In this document: in pieces, positions 13,940-19,046 of the stretch | Layout: each line of letters begins with the position of its first letter | Numbering within the stretch: the stretch's first letter is position 1 | Origin: Hofstenia miamia | Taxonomy: Eukaryota; Xenacoelomorpha; Acoela; Hofsteniidae | Direction of reading: 5' to 3' | Assembly (NCBI GenBank): GCA_900660155.1 | Contig: CABFPE010000018.1 | Span: 1,696,326 to 1,737,882 of the forward strand | Length of the DNA stretch: 41,557 nt | Made by a program: the position numbers and the translations under genes | Notes under the pieces: model-generated | The model's input: the letters and a program-made list of their open reading frames with translations, nothing else | Told to the model about the DNA's origin: nothing | Database searches by the model: none

Positions 13940-16766
13940 CATANNNNNNNNNNNNNNNNNNNNNNNNNNNNNNNNNNNNNNNNNNNNNNNNNNNNNNNNN
14001 NNNNNNNNNNNNNNNNNNNNNNNNNNNNNNNNNNNNNNNNNNNNNNNNNNNNNNNNNNNNNNNNNNNNNNNNNNNNNNNNNNNNNNNNNNNNNNNNNNNN
14101 NNNNNNNNNNNNNNNNNTATATATATATACATAGTAACATCTTACCTAAATCAGATTTAACTGCAGACATTAAAGAAAGATTTTGATCTCCTTGTTCATC
14201 TTTGAAATTTGAATGATGGAAGGTTGGAGAAGACAATTCAGTAATAAGTATTTTAAAGACATTGGAATGCCCAATATCTTTACACAAATCAACGGACGAA
14301 TCTGATAAATTCCACATAAGTCGCTTATATGACTTTATGTTTTCATAATATGGCGGCTCAAAGTATTTAGCCGGTGGCTGTAATTGAAGAGTTTTAACGA
14401 AATGATCTAAACGAAACTACTTCTATCTACTAAACTAAAAGTTTAAAAGCGCATTAATAAAAAACCGTTGAGGAATTTATAAAATATACAAAGTGAATCA
14501 CATCAAACGCTGAAGAATTTCTGAATATAAAAATACGATAACAGAAGTATTTGCAGATTCAAAAGAATTAAACTTAAAGACTAACACAGGCAAATCACGT
14601 GAAATGATTTTTGTACACAAAAACATTAAAAACGTCAATCTAAAGAATTCTATTAAAGAAAAGATCACAATTAATGAAATTGCAATATCAATAACAAAGA
14701 GTGTGAAATATTTAGGCTTATATAGATATAAAACTGAATTGGGGTTAAGCATGTTGAATCTACAAGAAATAAAGCGAGCTTCATTGTATAACCAGTTTCA
14801 TATCTACTAAACTATACAAAGAATGACAAAAAAATTATTTATTCCATATGTTAATTAAGCTAAATTATCCATATGCATCTGAACTATCTACCAGGATTAA
14901 CGAAAAAGAACATTAACGTTTTAAAAGACATGTTAAACCATTCGCTAAGATTTCAAAATTAAACAAAGATAATTTATTGTAAATAATGCAAATCGGTATT
15001 TAAAAAACATCAAAAAAAAGATAATTGACGATGCTAATCACCCTTTAAACACAATATCTCCTAAAAGCACGATCGAAAATCCTAGAACATTATTAAGATT
15101 CGATGTAAAAATAAAAAATAATTTTCAACATATATGAATTTCCTATTTGTAAAAATAATTTTGTTATTTACAAGCAATGACTTATGCTCTTGCCACAGAA
15201 AATTGGCTTAGAAATATTTTTTGTAGGGACTGTAGATGAATGTTCGATAAATGTTACTTGTGACGCAAGATTTGAACCAAAATCACAAGAAGGTGATCTG
15301 TGATCATTGTAAAGCGTACTTACTACTTTGTGTTATAAGCTTACATGTATTTCGATAATTTACATAAAAAATAAATGTTCTTATCCTGCCATTTAAAAAG
15401 TATTATTAACTAGCAATAAGAGAAACCGTGTATGTTCAATGTTCTTCAAAAGGAAAAATATTGTAACATTCGCCTGAAAATCACCGAAATAAACAAAAAT
15501 TTACTAATTTCAGAAATCTTGAAACAGTATATTGTTAGCCTACCTAAATGCTATGAAATGAAAACATAAAAATCAAAATGAATTATTACAAATAACCAGA
15601 AAATATAGTCTCGAAGCTACACTGGATTCAGTGGCGTGTTTTTGAGTCAAGCTGCGAACATTTAATTAAAACGTTGTTTTTTCCTCAAAATTGAAAATAG
15701 TTCACTTGAATTCATCAATTGATTTGCTGCTTAAACAGACGATTGCATTTTGTGTAAATTGACTTTTGTTCAAGAAACTTATAGTTTAGAATTTTTTCTG
15801 TAAAAATGGGTGTTAACACCCCTCCCTCGTTTTAAAAATCCTAAACGCGCCTCTGATTGGATTGACAGAAAATATGATTATCAGGATAAATATCCTGCAT
15901 ATTTACTATGTATTTCCAAACTTTTAGTTTACGAAAACAATGTAAAAACATCATTTGGCGTTGGACCTTTACAGGCCGGTAATAAATTTACGGGTAAAGG
16001 GTTAAAGCTTACGGATTACAGACTGGTACTACGGGCAAGAAAATATATTTAAAAAAAGAAATTATTTAAATTGAAACATGCATTACAAAAGCACAAAAAT
16101 TTTAAATCACTTTCAAATGGATCAATTTATGTAGAACATTTCATTTTGTGAATATTTACCGTCTGATTTTCGTTTTAACGAGAAAATAGCATTTTTGAAC
16201 GAGAAAATCGGGCCAGCCTACGGTTACAGTCTACCAAAAACACGGGCCCAGAACACTGTGGTTATATAATTTGCGCGAATCTTGAAAATGAGCACAGGAT
16301 AAAATTGTATAAATAGATACTAAATAAACAGTTTACTAAAAACAAAGAAAATAGTTATTTACCAGCCAATCCATGTGATGCCAGTGTCGTTCCCAAAATG
16401 GCTTTACTTAAACTCAAAATATTTTTCTTACGGATCTGCAGATAAACATCATTTAGGTCAACGATTTCATTCACTTTCTGAAAGAGAGTATTAAACGCGA
16501 ATAAGAAGTAAAAATATTACTTTTTGGATCATGATGTCGAAATCGAGAGCTTTCAAACGTATAAATATTTCTACAGCATCATTAATCAATTGCTTTTCAG
16601 CAGCATTTTCTAAATATAGTTAAAAATGCAGCTTTGAAGATCAGAAATCGCAACAAATACCTTCATCAGAATTCACAATGACGATTTTAGAAATAATTCG
16701 ATTTTCCACTATTTCATCATCATCACTACTATTAACAGTGTCAATGACAAAACAATCCATTTCCAT
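28..16766 (-). CDS. Armadillo-like helical repeat protein, N-terminal 350 codons in eight exons; C-terminus off window
   Basis: Join on the minus strand: 16766-16661, 16609-16521, 16477-16363, 14406-14146, 5007-4889, 2899-2766, 2209-2094, 138-28. Every junction has GT and AG, and every phase fits (1,0,1,1,0,2,1,1), giving one frame of 350 codons with no stop. The protein starts with an acidic stretch (SSDDDEIVEN). Helical repeats of armadillo type follow, with signatures such as RLMWNLSDSSVDLCKDIG, DGIHTILELTK, FSVEELLLYLSMMAINDENS, LPIILKVL and EALHLLWRLSF. The family has a scaffold or ligand-binding fold. The pattern of an ELL..L...A.ND.N block followed by LW.LSF recalls invertebrate armadillo proteins that end in a TIR domain; this is inference from memory and no TIR is in the window. 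ATG 16766-16764 follows an AG directly, so a 5' UTR intron or trans-splicing is likely. All transposon remnants between 139 and 16362 lie in its introns. Confidence 0.8.
139..2093 (-). other. Intron 7 (1,955 bp) with TTCAAA-rich repeats
   Basis: Bounded by GTAAGTCA (2093-) and TTTTTAG (-139). It holds no convincing open frame. Two stretches (about 480-640 and 1170-1290) are dense in CAAATTT/TTCAAA words. The stretch near 538-620 resembles 17515-17610. Confidence 0.7.
480..640. repeat. Dispersed TTCAAA-rich repeat, copy related to 17515-17610
   Basis: The two places share CAAATCAAATTTTG, AAAATTCTAAAATT, AATTTCAAACC and ACTTTGATATTC in the same order with few changes. The copy near 17.5 kb has an extra insertion (GGAGGCCAAGGAACAAAC) between two of these words. 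No coding capacity is seen. Confidence 0.6.
2094..2209 (-). CDS. Exon 7 of armadillo-like gene
   Basis: 116 bp. Acceptor ATTTTAG, donor GTAAGTC. The first base completes an Arg codon left open by exon 6. It codes for residues about 275-313 (YSFSVEELLLYLSMMAINDE and onward to LPIILKVL), a clear helical-repeat pattern. The open frame visible past the donor is intron read-through. Confidence 0.85.
2210..2765 (-). other. Intron 6 (556 bp)
   Basis: Starts GTAAGTAA and ends TATTTTAG on the minus strand. I see no gene, repeat or structure in it. Confidence 0.7.
2766..2899 (-). CDS. Exon 6 of armadillo-like gene
   Basis: 134 bp. Acceptor ACTGTTTAG, donor GTAAGTAA. It starts on a codon boundary and ends with two bases (CG). 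It codes for residues about 231-274, beginning ALFILAFAAEPDDK and containing FIIDKVLIPALSQ, again amphipathic helices. Confidence 0.85.
3640..3780. repeat. Dispersed repeat related to 17341-17500
   Basis: It shares ordered words with 17341-17500 (and 19453-19612): ATGTCGTCAAA, GGTTGG.AAAA, AGAGGGC.GGTT and CATCAAATACTTTT-like. The similarity is patchy, so this is an old shared repeat rather than a recent copy. No coding seen. Confidence 0.45.
3818..4268. mobile_element. Miniature inverted-repeat element with iterated TATGTCGCTATGTAC motif
   Basis: A 27-bp terminal inverted repeat (3818-3844 and 4242-4268) matches at 26 of 27 positions. The 15-mer TATGTCGCTATGTAC ends the left repeat (3830-3844). 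It recurs in direct orientation at 3862-3876, 4183-4197 and 4207-4221, and in inverted orientation at 4242-4256. Such subterminal iteration is typical of transposase-binding sites in cut-and-paste elements. There is no transposase inside; the open frame across 4084-4299 is a by-product of the repeats. No clear target duplication is visible, so the superfamily is unassigned. Confidence 0.75.
4889..5007 (-). CDS. Exon 5 of armadillo-like gene
   Basis: 119 bp. Acceptor TTATTTTTAG. The donor is AAAG|GTTTGA, which is weak but the only GT that keeps the frame and joins exon 6. It starts with GG, completing a Gly codon from exon 4, and ends on a codon boundary. It codes for residues about 191-230 (SLRLAPLNKYKLRMVDGI, then HTILELTKTTF), a textbook armadillo third helix. 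Confidence 0.8.
5140..5188. repeat. (TA)n microsatellite abutting a mariner-type end
   Basis: A TA run that ends exactly where the terminal repeat CAGGGTGTCCC begins. This is consistent with insertion at a TA target inside the array, or with array growth from the duplicated TA. Confidence 0.9.
5189..5905. mobile_element. Mariner-type miniature element with about 192-bp terminal inverted repeats
   Basis: The left end CAGGGTGTCCC (5189-) and right end GGGACATCCTG (-5905) are the start of a long inverted repeat, 5189-5380 against 5713-5905, nearly complete in match. The ends lie in TA runs, as expected for Tc1/mariner-type insertion. The short unique centre keeps only the 3' part of a transposase-like frame (5441-5686), so this looks like an internal-deletion derivative. 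It lies in intron 4 of the minus-strand gene. Confidence 0.85.
5441..5686 (+). pseudogene. C-terminal remnant of a Tc1/mariner-type transposase
   Basis: A frame of about 80 codons, open from near 5420, between the two long inverted repeats. The segment FMHRMHLIVENGGSHIEQ resembles the C-terminal motif of mariner-related transposases (an aromatic, an R-x-x-x-C/I stretch, then GG-H-x-E). An acidic tail (EDDVIELPGDQF) follows. No catalytic Asp/Glu triad is present, so it cannot be active alone. The start is arbitrary because the upstream part was deleted with the rest of the gene. Confidence 0.55.
5906..7040. other. Non-coding intron stretch with two (TA)n tracts and a single N
   Basis: No gene seen. 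It contains (TA)n at 6569-6608 and 6992-7023, a 21-bp tandem duplication (AATGAGTATTTTGAGT twice near 6811-6850), and one N at 7024 that marks an assembly join or an unresolved base just before the Penelope-like frame. Confidence 0.7.
7041..7835 (+). pseudogene. Penelope-like retroelement, 5'-truncated: RT tail plus GIY-YIG endonuclease
   Basis: One open frame of 264 codons, stop at 7833-7835. Its first residues (NNKLNFLDVAI, then MHRKPTNTNLYIRFHS) are the conserved segment just after the RT catalytic core of Penelope-like elements. The C-terminal part (codons about 170-215) is a GIY-YIG nuclease with the Penelope-type C-x2-C insertion (YKFTCEECHHSHIGETKRHL, followed by TRVNEHL). YIG reads HIG here. 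The RT core, including the YADD box, is absent upstream: an in-frame stop lies at 7038 and an N at 7024. It is therefore truncated, or interrupted by an assembly join. The frame itself is intact, so the copy is not very old. It is antisense to the host gene, in intron 4. Confidence 0.85.
7836..9373. other. Penelope 3' tail and non-coding intron sequence
   Basis: The first about 120 bp are probably the 3' UTR of the Penelope-like element (includes CGAAACCGGTCGCA at 7917-7930). It ends in (TA)n at 7959-7974. Another TA run lies at 8480-8500. I see no gene in the rest. Confidence 0.6.
9374..9562 (+). pseudogene. PHD-like zinc-finger fragment of a DNA-transposon protein
   Basis: A short open frame with CLVCGEHF, then WVQCVTCQLWSH: a C-x2-C...C-x2-C-x4-H arrangement. 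It resembles the C-terminal finger (C..C...W..C..C..W.H..C) found in many pogo/Tigger-like and related transposon proteins, and PHD fingers generally. The expected final Cys after the His is replaced (HDEF). There is a stop 5' of it and no catalytic domain nearby. It is more likely a transposon scrap than an exon, because the host gene here runs on the other strand. Confidence 0.45.
9882..10120. mobile_element. hAT-type miniature element (239 bp) with imperfect 8-bp target duplication
   Basis: The left end TAGAGGTGTGCA and the right end CCCACCTCTA (reverse complement TAGAGGTGGG) form a hAT-like inverted repeat with the family's GAGGTG core and CCGCC/CCGGCC subterminal words. The flanks TGAAAAGG (9874-9881) and CCAAAAGG (10121-10128) agree at six of eight positions, as expected for an aged 8-bp hAT duplication. 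No coding capacity. Confidence 0.65.
10129..11579. other. Intron stretch without recognised gene, probable 5' part of the P-like element
   Basis: Only short unrelated open frames on both strands. A THAP-type N-terminus of the P-like transposase would be expected upstream of 11580, but I could not find its C-x-C...C-x2-H signature. From about 11430 a coding-like frame (DIKKLEELDRSIDERRVSLI) may be its coiled-coil region. Confidence 0.45.
11580..13330 (+). pseudogene. P-like (THAP9-related) transposase fossil
   Basis: Fragments in shifting plus-strand frames follow the domain order of P-element/THAP9 transposases. They are LRFLAEEIKLF...ARRYH (about 11848-11940); KPAVRFRGGHLYGMSIDD through ALMVCPLNGVP (about 12095-12260); IHNAGGFVLLVMTDN (about 12300); YDTTRLFKNIRNCWLNEKTQ (about 12435-12500); the LTKLSYTALHPSNFERQRV block (12590-12655); INVKS...GNRLNDSN (12750-12800); LSDDTSQVLHITLNGLVDLS (12925-12980); DRFESAFGIYRCSSGGNYEI (13021-13080), where the Glu of the catalytic region survives; and YYVSGYVAFKENLE (13268-13310). 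Several stops and frameshifts, plus an AT-rich insertion near 11960-12000, show it is dead. Terminal inverted repeats were not found. Confidence 0.85.
13331..13842. other. Non-coding tail after the P-like fossil
   Basis: No gene seen. It includes an imperfect hairpin GTTATC...GATAAC at 13724-13750 around a CT-rich loop, possibly part of an element end. Confidence 0.5.
13843..14132. repeat. (TA)n/(TACA)n microsatellite interrupted by a 174-N assembly gap
   Basis: AT and ACAT repeats at 13843-13943, Ns at 13944-14117, AT repeat at 14118-14132. The gap is the unassembled middle of the microsatellite. Open frames reported across it are artefacts. Confidence 0.95.
14146..14406 (-). CDS. Exon 4 of armadillo-like gene
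   Basis: 261 bp. Acceptor TTTCGTTTAG, donor GTAAGATG. It starts with AT, completing an Asp codon from exon 3, and ends with one base. It codes for residues about 104-190: a linker (PPAKYFEPPYYENIKSYK), the repeat RLMWNLSDSSVDLCKDIG, then a hydrophilic loop (HSNFKDEQGDQN). Confidence 0.85.
14537..15137 (+). pseudogene. 3' end of a non-LTR (LINE) reverse transcriptase, decayed
   Basis: A frame through about 14545-14806 contains LKTNTGKSREMIF, SITKSVKYLGLY and MLNLQEIKRAS. This matches the RT palm-to-thumb region of LINEs (LN..KS..MIF followed by .KYLG). After frame breaks, 14907-14960 (KNINVLKDMLNHSLR) and 15000-15137 (KKKIIDDANHPLNTISP) match the C-terminal end of LINE ORF2, where an I..D..HPL motif is common. 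The catalytic FADD box is not present. The fragment is 5'-truncated, as usual for LINE insertions, and antisense to the host gene. Confidence 0.7.
15138..15809. other. Intron stretch, nothing recognised
   Basis: AT-rich, no long open frame on either strand, no clear repeat. Confidence 0.6.
15810..16052 (+). other. Unassigned 80-codon open frame in intron 3
   Basis: The frame starts at GTG (no ATG) and ends at TAA 16050-16052. It is mildly basic with a segment TGKGLKLTDYRLVLRARKY. I do not recognise it. Its length could occur by chance, but the composition is less AT-biased than its surroundings, so it may be another scrap of the nearby non-LTR element. Confidence 0.25.
16363..16477 (-). CDS. 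Exon 3 of armadillo-like gene
   Basis: 115 bp. Acceptor CTCTTTCAG, donor GTAAATAA. It codes for residues about 66-103 (KVNEIVDLNDVYLQIRKKN, then LSLSKAILGTTLASHGLA). It starts on a codon boundary after the 43-bp intron 2 and ends with one base. Confidence 0.85.
16521..16609 (-). CDS. Exon 2 of armadillo-like gene
   Basis: 89 bp. Acceptor CTATATTTAG, donor GTAATATT. It codes for residues about 36-65 (ENAAEKQLINDAVEIFIRLK and on). It is flanked by introns of 51 bp (16660-16610) and 43 bp (16520-16478). Confidence 0.85.
16661..16766 (-). CDS. Exon 1 (first coding exon) of armadillo-like gene
   Basis: ATG at 16766-16764, donor GTATTTGT at 16660. 106 bp, acidic: MEMDCFVIDTVNSSDDDEI and on. The ATG is preceded directly by GTTTTTAG, a good acceptor, so a non-coding upstream exon or a trans-spliced leader is likely. 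If this AG is not used, the same ATG still serves as start. Confidence 0.75.
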
Positions 16767-16934
16767 CTAAAAACTACAATAGAAGCAGTAAGAAAGTTAA
16801 AAAAGTTCAAAATAGTGGTGAAAGTTGATCACACACGGACTAATATGTCTTGGTACAAATTGCACAGTAGTAATAAAAGCGAACAAACCTAAAAACCCAA
16901 TACAGATATGGCTATTCTAAACAAATAAGTAGAA
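16767..16934 (-). promoter_or_regulatory. Upstream flank of the armadillo-like gene with 3' splice site at the ATG
   Basis: The polypyrimidine-like TTCTATTGTAGTTTTTAG ends at the start codon. I see no TATA box whose position could be trusted. This short flank is the only unique sequence between the gene and the duplicated block. Confidence 0.4.
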
Positions 16935-17007
16935 AGGAAAATAATCTTAATTTTATTTCATTTAGTAAACTTTAATTGTCATTTTAATATATATATATAT
17001 ATTTAGG

Positions 17008-17209
17008 AAAAAGATCCAAAACTTTGACTCGATTCCAGGCCTGATGCAAACATCTGATCACTACACAAAGCAAGGATGCTTTCGCCAAATAACTAAACTT
17101 GAAGTTTGGACTATTTCAATTCGAATATTAAGCAAGCTTCAGAAAATCATAACAAATGATAGTTTGTTCATCAATATAAATTCTTCTACAACAGCAAGTC
17201 GAATTTGAG
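17008..17209 (+). other. Unassigned coding-like frame in the duplicated block
   Basis: A frame of about 65 codons directly after (TA)n TTTAG, which could be an acceptor. It includes DSIPGLMQTSDHYTKQG and LEVWTISIRILSKLQKIIT and ends at TGA 17207-17209. Product unknown. The second copy is at 19120-19321. It could be an upstream exon of the plus-strand gene or chance. Confidence 0.25.
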
Positions 17210-17340
17210 AATAGGCGTATATATCATTAAAATTTATTAGTAACACATTCTCATTGAAATAATTCCACGAGTTTTAGCAAAGAAAAAGTGACATTTCGTA
17301 AGATTGCTTGTTTATTATATTTTAATTAATTACAGCTCTA

Positions 17341-17625
17341 ATGTCGTCAAATACGTACTTCCCTTGAAAACATTAGTGGCACTCTGTACTATGTAATTAG
17401 GAGTAAAAGTTTAATGAGCGCAAGTGGGTTGGAAAAACATAGTACAGAGGGCGGGTTTTTGGTTTTTTGAAAACTACAAAACATCAAATACTTTTTATGA
17501 AACTAATCCAAACATTCAAATCAAATTTTGTAAAATTCTAAAATTCAAATTTCAAACCAAACTTTGGAGGCCAAGGAACAAACTTTGATATTCAAATTTT
17601 GTACAAGATTCTTGTTGACGTTTTA
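17341..17625. repeat. Dispersed repeat shared with 3640-3780 and 480-640
   Basis: Two separate similarities fall side by side here: 17341-17500 with 3640-3780, and 17515-17610 with about 538-620. This suggests one longer repeat, parts of which survive in introns 5 and 7. The duplicate copy is at 19453-19737. Confidence 0.45.
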
Positions 17626-17799
17626 TGAACTAAACCGGCGTTAAATAATGTAATTAGAAAATGAGATGTTCGATAGCTATTCACATAGTTTGAAATTCTT
17701 TAAAATTTTTTGAATACTGTTACTGAAAGTTTACGAGTTAATTTTCATCACGAAATCATTGACAATGTATTCGCTCGTAGAGCAAATCATGTGAGGCGC

Positions 17800-18150
17800 C
17801 TGGGCTCTTACCTACGAAAATTCCGGTGAAAGTCAGCGAAAATTTGAAGAGAAGTACAGACGAAGTCCACCGTCAGTATTGGCCTTCCCTCAAATCCTTG
17901 GTTTTTGCCAACAATAGACGCGCCTTGAGGTCAGCAATTGAAGAGAAAATCAACCGAATTCATTTGCGAATGTATCGAGATACCTTGAGAGATTTTGAGA
18001 ATAGGGTGCATCTGTGTCACGAATCAGGAGGAAATGTATTCGAGTAACATTCTAAGTTAGTTTTCAATTGCTTTGTAAGCTTTTTATTCATTTTCATATA
18101 ATAAATAACTACAAATATATTGTACTAAACTTTTGAAACACCTTGTATAT
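17800..18150 (+). pseudogene. 3' end of a Tc1/mariner-type element with C-terminal transposase remnant
   Basis: An open frame of about 80 codons, open from 17777 and ending at TAA 18045-18047, closes with FENRVHLCHESGGNVFE. This matches the mariner-type C-terminus (F..R...C....GG..FE). About 90 bp later AAACACCTTG followed by TATATA (18137-18152) has the form of a terminal repeat (CAAGGTGTTTC on the other strand) next to TA. The 5' repeat and catalytic domain are missing. The second copy is at 19912-20262. Confidence 0.6.
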
Positions 18151-18180
18151 ATAGAAACATTTCAATATTCATTATTTAAG

Positions 18181-18477
18181 ATGTCCAACGTTTGTAGCTT
18201 CAGTAGCAATTCACACTTGGAAGATGAATTTGTTGCATGTTCAACAAATTATGAAACAATGTGCAGTCCAAACAGAAAGTTTCGAATGCAGCTTCTTCGT
18301 GAAAAGTTGGGCAAGCATTATGCCAAGAAGAAACAAAAGAAATTGATGAAGAAACGTATTTTACAAAGTAGTGAAAAGCGCAGATCAATACCTAATCGAA
18401 GACCCAAGAGACGAGATGGTCGTAAAAGACAAGAAGGCCCTCAAACTTGCCTAATTAAAGAAGAGTGCGATTTTTGA
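18181..18477 (+). CDS. Small lysine/arginine-rich protein of unknown function (98 codons)
   Basis: ATG at 18181 directly follows TTATTTAAG, so it sits behind a possible splice acceptor as in the minus-strand gene. Ser/Cys-rich N-terminus (MSNVCSFSSNSHLEDEFVAC) and a strongly basic C-terminal half (KKKQKKLMKKR, PNRRPKRRDGRKRQE). Stop at 18475-18477. AATAAA at 18533-18538 lies about 56 bp after the stop and could be its poly(A) signal. It could be a complete small gene or the first exon of the plus-strand gene downstream (a GT within GATGGTCG could serve as donor). Not recognised. Copy 2 is at 20293-20589. Confidence 0.4.
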   Translation: MSNVCSFSSNSHLEDEFVACSTNYETMCSPNRKFRMQLLREKLGKHYAKKKQKKLMKKRILQSSEKRRSIPNRRPKRRDGRKRQEGPQTCLIKEECDF

Positions 18478-18532
18478 CATGGGAACTGTCACAAAAGGAT
18501 CGGACTTTTTTGTTGAATGTTTATAGAACTAA

Positions 18533-18538
18533 AAAATA
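18533..18538 (+). terminator. AATAAA poly(A) signal candidate
   Basis: AATAAA within CTAAAAAATAAAGCG, 56 bp after the stop at 18477. Duplicate at 20645-20650. Confidence 0.4.
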
Positions 18539-18593
18539 AAGCGTTTTACACGGCGATAAATGCATAAGATTATTTACGAACACGACACGCCAT

Positions 18594-19041
18594 ATGCAAA
18601 CATACATGTGCCAGGAAATTAGACTTTCATCAACACAAAGCTATTTTTCAACGAGATTTGAAGAAAAGATCCTTAGAATTCAAAATAAATCAAGCAATGA
18701 TGCTTTTCAAACAGTCGAAAAATTTGTAAAGCATCAAGCTTTTCTCAAGGGTAAACGTGAATTGATCAAAAATCAATTCCCAAAAAGCCTTCATTTCCTA
18801 GAGTGATTATTTGACAAAACTAAAAAATTGAAAAACAATGAATCATTGAATGAATAACTAGAGAATTTTGTACAAGAAAGAAAGCTGTCACCTGCTACAA
18901 AACTTCATTTGCTGATAGCAGTGCGCACTTGGAGCAACTTTAAATTTTATATTCATTTCTAGTGTGCAAATATTAAAGAACAAAAAAAGTCATTTTGCCA
19001 TGAAGAACATGAGGACGTTTGCGCAAAAGAAAGATAAATTG
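18594..19041 (+). other. Coding-like tract, exon candidate or decayed frame
   Basis: One frame reads STQSYFSTRFEEKILRIQNK and QTVEKFVKHQAFLKGKRELI to TGA 18804-18806. It then continues as coding-like sequence (FVQERKLSPATKLHLLIAVR) with in-frame stops at about 18804, 18856 and 18960. The stops may fall in introns (GTAAAC after AFLKG; TTTCATTTCTAG before 18963) or mean decay. The product is unknown. Copy 2 is at 20706-21153 and leads into the exons from 21075. Confidence 0.3.
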
Positions 19042-19045
19042 TTCA

Positions 19046-19046
19046 N
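19046..19046. other. Single N between the two copies of the 2.1-kb block
   Basis: The sequence reads ...TTGTTCA N AGGAAAATAAT..., exactly at the copy boundary. This is the mark of a scaffold join where overlapping contig ends were not merged. Confidence 0.9.

Larger units (their letters stand above)
5008..14145 (-). other. Intron 4 (about 9.1 kb), a transposon dump
   Basis: Starts GTAAGATG (14145-) and ends TTATTTTTAG (-5008). Contents from low to high coordinate: mariner-derived miniature element, Penelope-like remnant, zinc-finger fragment, hAT miniature element, P-like transposase fossil, microsatellite and a 174-N gap. All known residents are decayed. The true length is uncertain because of the gap and the single N at 7024. 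Confidence 0.7.
14407..16362 (-). other. Intron 3 (1,956 bp) with an antisense non-LTR fragment
   Basis: Starts GTAAATAA and ends TTTCGTTTAG on the minus strand. It holds the reverse-transcriptase remnant at about 14537-15137 and an unassigned plus-strand frame at 15810-16052. Confidence 0.7.
16935..19045. repeat. 2,111-bp direct duplication, copy 1
   Basis: It begins AGGAAAATAATCTT and ends AAATTGTTCA. Copy 2 starts 2,112 bp later. Every stretch I compared, including all open frames, is identical between copies, and a single N (19046) lies between them. It holds (TA)n, an open frame, a dispersed repeat, a mariner relic, a 98-codon frame with a poly(A) signal, and coding-like sequence. Most likely an unmerged contig overlap. 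Confidence 0.95.

Noticed and set aside
13769..14317. Long frames across the N gap (about 100-160 codons)
   Set aside because: They consist of translated Ns and TA repeat (YIYIYI). Only the minus-strand part 14317-14146 is real, as exon 4.
18200..18388. 62-codon minus-strand frame, also at 20312-20500
   Set aside because: Shadow of the plus-strand 98-codon frame, whose basic composition and poly(A) signal are more convincing.
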